Assembly: GCA_911728435.2 (NCBI GenBank)
Contig: OU452205.1
Location: 17,366,260 to 17,430,259, forward strand
Direction of reading: 5' to 3'
DNA length: 64,000 bases
DNA from: Apoderus coryli
Taxonomy: Eukaryota > Arthropoda > Insecta > Coleoptera > Attelabidae
In this document: positions 25,001 to 34,000 of the stretch, piece by piece
How the letters are laid out: each line of letters begins with the position of its first letter
How positions within the stretch are numbered: position 1 is the stretch's first letter
Notes under the pieces: generated by a model
Databases searched by the model: none
What the model saw: the letters and a program-made list of their open reading frames with translations, nothing else
Told to the model about the DNA's origin: nothing
Made by a program: the position numbers and the translations under genes

Positions 25001-28000
25001 AAGATGAAATAATAATAATATACCCATTCCATTTGAAAAAATTGACTTTCAACTGTTTCTCTTGAACCATTTTCGATATAATTTTTTGACCACCCTGTAT
25101 AAACTAATCAGAAAATGTCTTGTCAATTCGAAAAAGAAGATCCCACCTGATAAGAAAATACCTGCAAAATAATTATTAAATACTGATTTACAAGGAAAAA
25201 ACGGAATTCTTATGGAGAACTAAACTGTCAATTTTGACATAAATCTTGATATAAGTCAAAAACGACTGACGTTAGGTATAGGACATGATACATGAAACAT
25301 GTCTGAAATCTTATTTAGAATCCAAAAATGTAATAATATATTGGGTGTTCCATTTACAATAACAAAGTTGCCATCAACTTCCGGTATAACCGGAAGTGCT
25401 ATGCCGTTGCTATTATATTATTTGAGTAGAGCATATTTGACAATATAGACACTGAAATTTTCAAAATTCAATTCGAAGTAGTTTCTGAAATAATCTAATG
25501 GGTTGCCACCGTAGGACACCCTGTAGATTCCGCAAATAAGAAAACTCGTATGATATGAATTACTGTAAAACATGTAGTAGGCGTTCCTCACTTAAATTTT
25601 GTATGTAAACCACGTTTCAGAATTTGTTGCAATTACCAAGGACATCTTAACAAAGTTAATCGGGGTCACAACTTATTCTTGTTCATACAAAAAACACAAC
25701 ATCTGAGCCGGCAATTGGATAAACCTCCAAGAAAGTAACTCATGGTTACGAAAAAAAATCGTAAACATATTTTTCTTGTTACCAAAAAAGCTTTTTTTAG
25801 AGAAAGTAATAAAGTTAATATGAAATATTTGCACACGATGTTTTCATTAAAACAATAACAAAATTTTATTTTTAAAAATTCCATATTGTGAATTGTAATT
25901 GGTGGGATTATTTATTTTTGTGCGTCCGCTTGATATAGGTATAACATTTTCTTTAAAATTACAAAAACGAAAAATTTTAGTTTTTGTAAATAAATTCAAA
26001 GTAAAAATAATATAGTGGCATATTGAAGAGAAAATTACTATGTACAATATATTTTGAATAAACATTAAAAAATTAAGTAGAGTTCCTGGCTTCTGAGAGA
26101 AAATTACTTACGTCACTTAGGTACAATAAAGATCACAAAAGTTTATAGCAACAGAAAAAGTTAAAAACTAAGAAAATATTAAATAATAATTCGGAGTTTT
26201 CAACAAGTAATCCAAAGTATATCTACCTAAAAATCACCCGCGTGGTGGAAGCAAGCTCCTTCTTTTCAATTTTCACATTGTTCAAATATTAATATTTCCT
26301 TCAAATCAATAAATATCTCTAAATTCCCAGGTGGATGGCACTTTAGACGTTTTAGCAAAACAAGATGAAAGATTATCCTGAAATTTTGGCTACTTACATT
26401 TGTCGATCTAATCTACATTTCTAAGATATTTTAACGTTTGTGTCACTTCCGGTTATACCGGAAGTTGATATCAACTTTCTTATTTTAAATGGCATATCCT
26501 ATATTTTATTATATTTTTGGATTCGATTTGTTAACACTTTCCTATATCTTCAACAGTTTTTGAAATAATAATTTTTTTCGTTAATTTTGTGCCATATATA
26601 TATATATATTAAATATATTTAGCCGAAATATTATAAAATTTATATAAGGTAAGGTGGGGTAAGAGCGTACCAAAAAATGAATAGGTGAATTTAAAAATGC
26701 AGTGAGTGGTTTATATTAGTGCCAAGGGCTTTCCCGCTTATGAGAGTTACTACGTTATATTATACTTTATTGACCAATGTCGACAAAAATTAATAGAATT
26801 AAGGATTTTCTAAATACTGCAATTTTTATTTGTTTGGTGCCAAAAACGCACTTGCCCCATGATTTGGGGGCTAGTGCGTTTTCGTCAATATTTTAGCTTA
26901 TACATGCCGAAACTATAAACGGGGCGAGAGCAATCACCTCAATAAAATGTTTACTTTCAAATAAAATTAAAACAAAACTGGCCAAAAAAAAAATACAGAA
27001 GCTATAAACTTTTTAAATTTTATTAGTACACGTTTAAAATCAAGAAAATGACAAAAAAATGTTTGAAAACGCACAACATTAAGAAAATCGTTGAAAAATC
27101 AAAATATGAAGGTGTAATAAAACATGGATAAGTAACTTAAAGAATTTTTCACAAAATATAGCTACTAATAACTTTACTTTTTCTACTGTTCAGATACCTC
27201 TACAGCACTTGAGAAAATATACTTTTGATTATCTCCATATGGTACCAATTTGGGTTGTTCAAGTTTTTTAATAATATCGGACAATAAAATTGAACATTTG
27301 TCTTGTTCTTCGAGCCTGAATTCCCATGATTTTCGCATTTTACGTAAACACGTTACTTCAGCTTCATCGTCAGATAAAGCTGTTATCAGACAAACATATT
27401 TGTAAGTTTTCTTTTTTCCAAAAAAGTTAGCTATTACAAAGTGTCCGTTTTGGATTTTATGAAAATCGGTTTCCCCTGTTGTAGAACCAATCTCTTCAAC
27501 AGGTGATATGGTTTCATCAACTTCAGGATCTTCACGCTCTGACATTTCATCAAACTCGGTTATTCTGTCCTCACTTTGATCACTTTTCCAAGATTCAAGA
27601 TCGCTTTCGTCTGAGTCACTTGTATTGGCGACCTTGTTATTCTTCTTTTTTTTTGAAAGCTTGTGTATAGGCCCAGTTTTGATATCCATTTTCTCTCGAA
27701 ATTCTAAAACATCTTTGTTTGTTATAACTTCTGCCCCCAAACAAACACGTTTTCGGGGTTGTTTTGAAGGAAATTGGTCGCGTTTTAACGTTTTTAGCAA
27801 GAGTTCTTCAAATCTGACTACATTTTGAGGAAAATTGTCACTACTGTCATGAACTTTTGTATGATTTTCACTTTCATCTGAAATATTTTCATCCTGTCGT
27901 ATGGAAGGAGCCAAAGAAGCCGAATCTTCGGCTTGCATTTGTGACATTGGAGATAGAGGGATATTAGGGTCGCCCTGACTTTGTGAGGATGTTGATGGTT

Positions 28001-31000
28001 GGTCACTGACACTTTGCATTTGTAAAGATTTCCATTTTTTTAATGCAATCGGATCATATATTTCTGAGGGGATTACATTCCGGTTTACTGGACAAATACC
28101 GGCTTTATTAAAACCATTTACTAATATTTCAGGTTTAGTTTCGGTCCATATCTCGCCGATGAGCTTGGAAAAAGTACTCTTGGGAATTTTAATGCCTACA
28201 TTTTTACTTTACTAACTTAGCGTCCCATCGACTTTTTAATGATTTAAATACACTTAAGTCTAGAGGCTGCAACAGATGACTCGTATGTGGAGGCAGTTTT
28301 AATATAGTTATGTCGTTTGCAATGGCAATTTTAATGAGATCAACACTTAAATGTGTGGCGTGCCCGTCATATATAACTAATACTGGACGTTCAGGAGGCA
28401 ATTGACTTATGAAGCTTTTTTCAAAATAATTTTTGAAAACGGTAGTCTCCATCCAGCCATTTGCAGTGGCTGCGTATGTAGTATTTGGAAATTCGGTTCC
28501 AGCTGGTGCTACCCACTGGTCCCACACATGTTTCCCCTTAAAAATTATTAGAGGTGGAGCCTTCTTTCCACTTGCACTGCAGCACATTAAAATTGTAGTG
28601 TTTTGTTTACCGGGACCACTTGTCGTACGGGTAGATGGAAGTCCTCTTTGCCCAACAATTTTGGTCTTGGACGGGTCGGAGCAAAAACTGCTCTCGTCCA
28701 TGTTCCAAATCTGACAAGGTCTGTTTTCCAAACCAAGCTCCTTTACTGTTTTTTCTAATAAGTCGAAGTATTCGTTAATCAAAAATGGATCTATATTATT
28801 CTTTCTAGCAAATTCAACACTTTGCGGTGTTTTAATAGAGAGATTGTGTCGACGTTTAAAGTTTAAAAACCAGTCTTCTCCTGGGCGTCCATTTTTAAAT
28901 TGAGTTTTAATCTGGTTTATTTTAACGTATTCGCCTACCAACTCTAATATATTTTTCCTGGATAACCCAAATCCCCATTTTTCCAAGCAGCGAATACAGT
29001 CAGCCAATGACTTTTCTTGTTCATAACTAAGGTCTGTCCTCCGGCCGTATGTACTGCTCTTTTGGTCCCTCCGACCTGTAACGTGATCTCTAATTGTATT
29101 TATAGGAATTTTGTATACTGCGCTAGCTCCATAGGCTGTCATAATACCATTTCTCACGTATGTAACAGCCAACTTTAAGATTTCAGGAGAATATCCAGCC
29201 CCTCGTTTACTTTTACGGATATATTTTCGCACCATTTTGATTTCTGAAAAGAACTTAGTCATTGTATTTTGTGCTGCATGGGGCAAGTGCGTTGTATAGA
29301 GCTCTTGCCCCGCTGAAAGTGACTGCACTAGCCCCACTAGAGAAAATAGACGGGGCAAGTGCGTCATGTCATCAAAAACAACAATTTAGGTTAGCAACTA
29401 CGAAAATACAATAATATTAGAAAAACAGCTTAATTAACATACCTACTCACCAAAAATTACGCATTAAAGATGCATTAATTCACTGATGTTTATAGATTAA
29501 AAAACAAATACCAACTCGAGTATCAAGTTCAAATGCGCATTAAAATTCAGGAACGTGTTACTCACACAACGGAAAACAGAAATGGCTGGTAGTGGTTGGG
29601 TTAAGGTGGGCATATTCGTTAGAGACAGTCTTCATAGATGGCCGTACCTTTCGATACGAAACTTGAATAAAATTTGAGAATACTGCACTTGCCCCAAAAA
29701 TGCTCTTACCCCACCTTACCTTATATATATATATATTGTCTTTTAAATAAATAGAATTGCTGAAAATGACAACAATTACCCTATCTTGGTTAAGATATGT
29801 TTACAACTCCCCTAAAGAAAGTTCTCAAAATGTCCTCCATTGATTTCTAAACACTTAAATATCCGACGATGAACACCAGTGATTGGTTGCACTTTGTATC
29901 TCTTCAGCATCTAGCTGACTGATGTAACTCCGGATTCCTTCACACAGTTCTTCTTTGCTGTTTAGGTACTGACGTCTGATATACTTTTTGTTTTAAATTA
30001 CCCGATAAATAAAAGTTCAAGGTTATTAAGTCGGGAGATTTGCAGGCCAGTCCCATGGACACAAACGTCTAAACCAACGATCTTGGAATATATCCATGAG
30101 CTCATGTGTAACTTCATCAGTACAGTGAGCTGGTGCTCCGTCCAATTGGTACCAAGATGATCGGTAGTCTTCTAATGACATATTTTCTAAAAACTCTTGT
30201 CAAACTTTCCCAAGCAACAACTGAGGTGATGGATATTGGTGGGCAGCTGAACGTAATTTTTACTAATTTTGCCAAGGCTGTTTTAATGGGGAAGCTGGAT
30301 CAACAGTTTGGATTTCGGCATAACCTCAGAATATTTTTCAGTTCATACCTGCATGTTAGGGAGCAGTACGTATTTTATAATGGGTATAAATCTTATTATT
30401 TTGGCACCTGTGGAGTACCGCAAAAACGTCATATTCGCGAAGATCAATGTAGTGAGCCCCAAAAAAATATTAATTGAATTTAGATATTCTTTTACTATAC
30501 TTATGTAAGTTTTAAATTCAATGTACCTAGTATAGGTATTAATTTATAGTAAAATAACATTAAATCATTTACTTTATCATTATACGAGTAGTTATTCTAT
30601 ATTCCCGCGAACGTTAAAATATCTCTAAATTGCATCTATTTTAGACGCCAATAAATAGTTATAGGTATGTATACTTACACATTCATACATACAATCAAGA
30701 AACATAGTACTAATATTTCTATCAACTACTAGTCGACATTAACATGCATTTGCATTTGATATGTATGTTAAACAACCGATAAAATTTAAAGAAAATGTGC
30801 ATAATGTAAATTGGCAACATTCATTCAGGATTTATAAACAGAGATAGGATTTTAATGTAACTAAGTGAGTAATTTTAACTTGGGTCATTTATGATGACTC
30901 ATTGGTGTAAAAAACATTCATAATAAAAGTAAAAAATGTTCAGTTTGATATTTGTATTAAAATTATTGCTATAAAAAAAGAAATTAAGACACCGTCATTA

Positions 31001-34000
31001 AGTCTGCACCGTACTTATGTATAACTAAGAGATCCGACATTTTTTGATATTCTAGAAAAACGCGGATTTAGTCTTCTGGACATTCAACTGATACCTATTC
31101 AGATATAAAATACAAAATTAGACCAAAGTCACTGAATCACCACATCCGCCATTTCATCTATGCATTGTTCTTCCTGTAAATATACCTATCTGGATTTTTT
31201 TTAATCATTGTTTACCAAAGTTAGGTAATGCTTTTTGCTTGAAGAAGGGATGTCTGATGAATTAATACAAAAAAAAAAAGATTTTTGTAAGGAGGGATCG
31301 TTTAATTTGAAGAATATTTGATTCCGGGGAAATGTTGCAACAAAATCATTAATATGTGCCATTTGGTGGAATTGGAATACCTCCTATATTTGTAGAAATG
31401 AGGAATGTGCATTTGAGCCATATGTAGTTTTTGGAACAATACTTGGAAAAATAGGTTTTTAGTCGAAATTTTCTAGTGATTCAAGCAATTTGATATTATA
31501 CCTCCTTTGGTTGTTCATATACCATTCAGAACCCACAAGGTGGCTTCTTCTCGTCAAGCGGAAAGGTTTTACTACGATTTTAAGTCGGCCGACTTTGAGT
31601 CATTGAATGACCGTCTTGGTGGCATTCGGTGGGATTTTCTTCTCTCCCATCGGTCGGTGGATGACATGGTCGACACCTTTTACCACATCTTATTCGATGC
31701 GTTCAAGGTTTTTGTGCCCAAGAAGAGGTGTTCCTCTAAACGATTTCCGCGGTGGTATTCACTGGAGGTGAAACAGCTCATATTTGAAAAGAAGAGGGCT
31801 CACAAGCGTTACAAAATCACAGGCTCGCAGACCCATTATGCGGACTTTAGCAGACTCAGAAGTGAATGTAATCGCCTTTCTCGCGTTTGCTATATGTCTT
31901 TTACAAATGCAATTGAGAGTGAGCTGCCTCAGAACATTGGAGCTTTTTGGAGGTTCATTAATTCTAAAAGAGGATCTTCAGACCTGCCCTCGCGTCTATC
32001 ATGGGGTGAACGAACGAGCGACGCCGATCAGTGTGGGGCGGATTTGTTTGCTGCGTATTTTGAATCAGTGTATAACGACAGATGTCTTGACTCTCCGGTT
32101 GGCTGTGTCGGGGACACCCTAGTGAATGTTTCCGATCATCACATCTCTCTCTCAGATATTTTGGAGGCAATTGTTGGCTTGGAAGTGAGGAAGTCGGCCG
32201 GTCCCGACGGAATCCCAGCCTTGCTTCTCAGGAATTGTAGCTTTTCGCTTGCTAGACCGCTTCAAATTATTTTCAATCATTCGGTCTCCACTGGCACTTT
32301 CCCTGTATTATGGAAAACTAGTTTCATTACCCCTATTTTTAAATCCGGCAACAGAAATGAAGTAACAAATTACCGACCGGTCTGTATATTGAATTCAATT
32401 CCGAAACTATTCGAAAACCTGATCACTCGTTATCTGACGGCCGCTCTGGGGCCATTGGTGATCTCCGATCAATTTGGATTTCAGGCAGGTAAATCTACCG
32501 AGCTCAATCTCCTCGAATTCACAAACTACTTGTCCCGGGCTTTGGAGCACGGATATCAAGTTCATGCCATTTACACCGACTTCTCTAAGGCTTTCGACAG
32601 TGTTAACCATCGACTTCTCATTGAGAAGCTTGGGATTGTTGGAGTCTCTGCGCCTATGTTGGACTGGTTGGGGAGCTACTTATGTGGTAGAACTCAGGTT
32701 GTCCGGATCAATGAGTTTCATTCCAGGCCCATATTAGTTTCATCTGGTGTTCCTCAGGGGTCTCATTTGGGCCCCTTATTATTTAACTTATTTGTCAATG
32801 ACATAGCGCAATGTTTCGTTCATAGTGAGATCAAGTTATTTGCTGATGATCTAAAGTGTTATAGGCGTATTGCAGGCCCATCCGATTGCTACCTTTTGCA
32901 GGAGGATGTTATTCGGCTTGTGCATTGGTGCGAGGCGAATGGGTTGGATTTGAATATATCGAAGTGCTTTTGCGTTAATTTTAACCGTACTAGGGATCCA
33001 CTTTTTCACGGATACTTTATTGACCGGGACGCTTTGGATTATAAGACTTTGGTCAAGGATCTGGGTGTCTACTTGGATTCTTCACTGAGCTACACCGACC
33101 ACATCAGGCGCGCGACATCGCGGTCCGTTAAGATGTTGGGCTTCACCAGACGTTGTTCGGGGGATTTCAGTCAGATTGGTACATTCAGGGCCCTGTACAC
33201 GTCCCTTGTGAGGCCGCATTTGGAGTACGCCTTTGCGGTGTGGTCTCCATCTTATGTTTGTCACACTGTCTGTATCGAGAGGGTTCAGCACCGTTTTCTG
33301 AGGTACGTTCATTTTAGACTCGGCCGTGAACGACCCGTTGATTTTAACTTCAACTACGGCGTATTGCTGAGTGAGCTGGAGTTGGCTACATTGGGCGCCC
33401 GCAGGGTTGTCAGGGATCTGACTATACTATATAAAATTTTAAACAATACTCTTTTAGCCTGTAGTCTTTTATCCCAGATTGGTTTTCGTGTTCCCCCTAG
33501 ACAAAGCAGAAGTTCTGATCTCTTTCACGTCTCGTTCCACCGCGCGAACTACGCTATGAATACCTTTGTCACCAGAGTGGTGCGACTGGCGAATCGTTGT
33601 TCTAATCATAACATCGATTTCTTCGCACCATTTGGTGAGTTCGCCGGTCGCTTGAGGAGGGGGTCTAGAGATGAATGGTTTCCCTAATTCTTGTTTTTAA
33701 AATTTAAAATGATTTAGCATTCATTAATTCCTTAACATCAGCGAGCGTTGAAGTCCTGCGTGCTGTTGTACGTCGCGCAATTGCTGGTTTTTTGTTTTTT
33801 TTTTATTAAGTTCAATTGTAATGGATAGTCTAGAGTTAAGTAAGTTTTATAATTTCTGTATTATGTTGTATGCTATTGTTTTGTACATGTTGTAATAATG
33901 GACTTTGTCCGTAGATTAATAAATAAATAAATAAATAGATATTTGAGAGATAGTTACGTTATTTAATATTATCAAATTTTGTATTTAGGAAGTTACCTAA

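Noticed and set aside
28433..28714. 93-codon + strand frame within the pogo-like element
   Set aside because: Shadow of the transposase coding region on the opposite strand.
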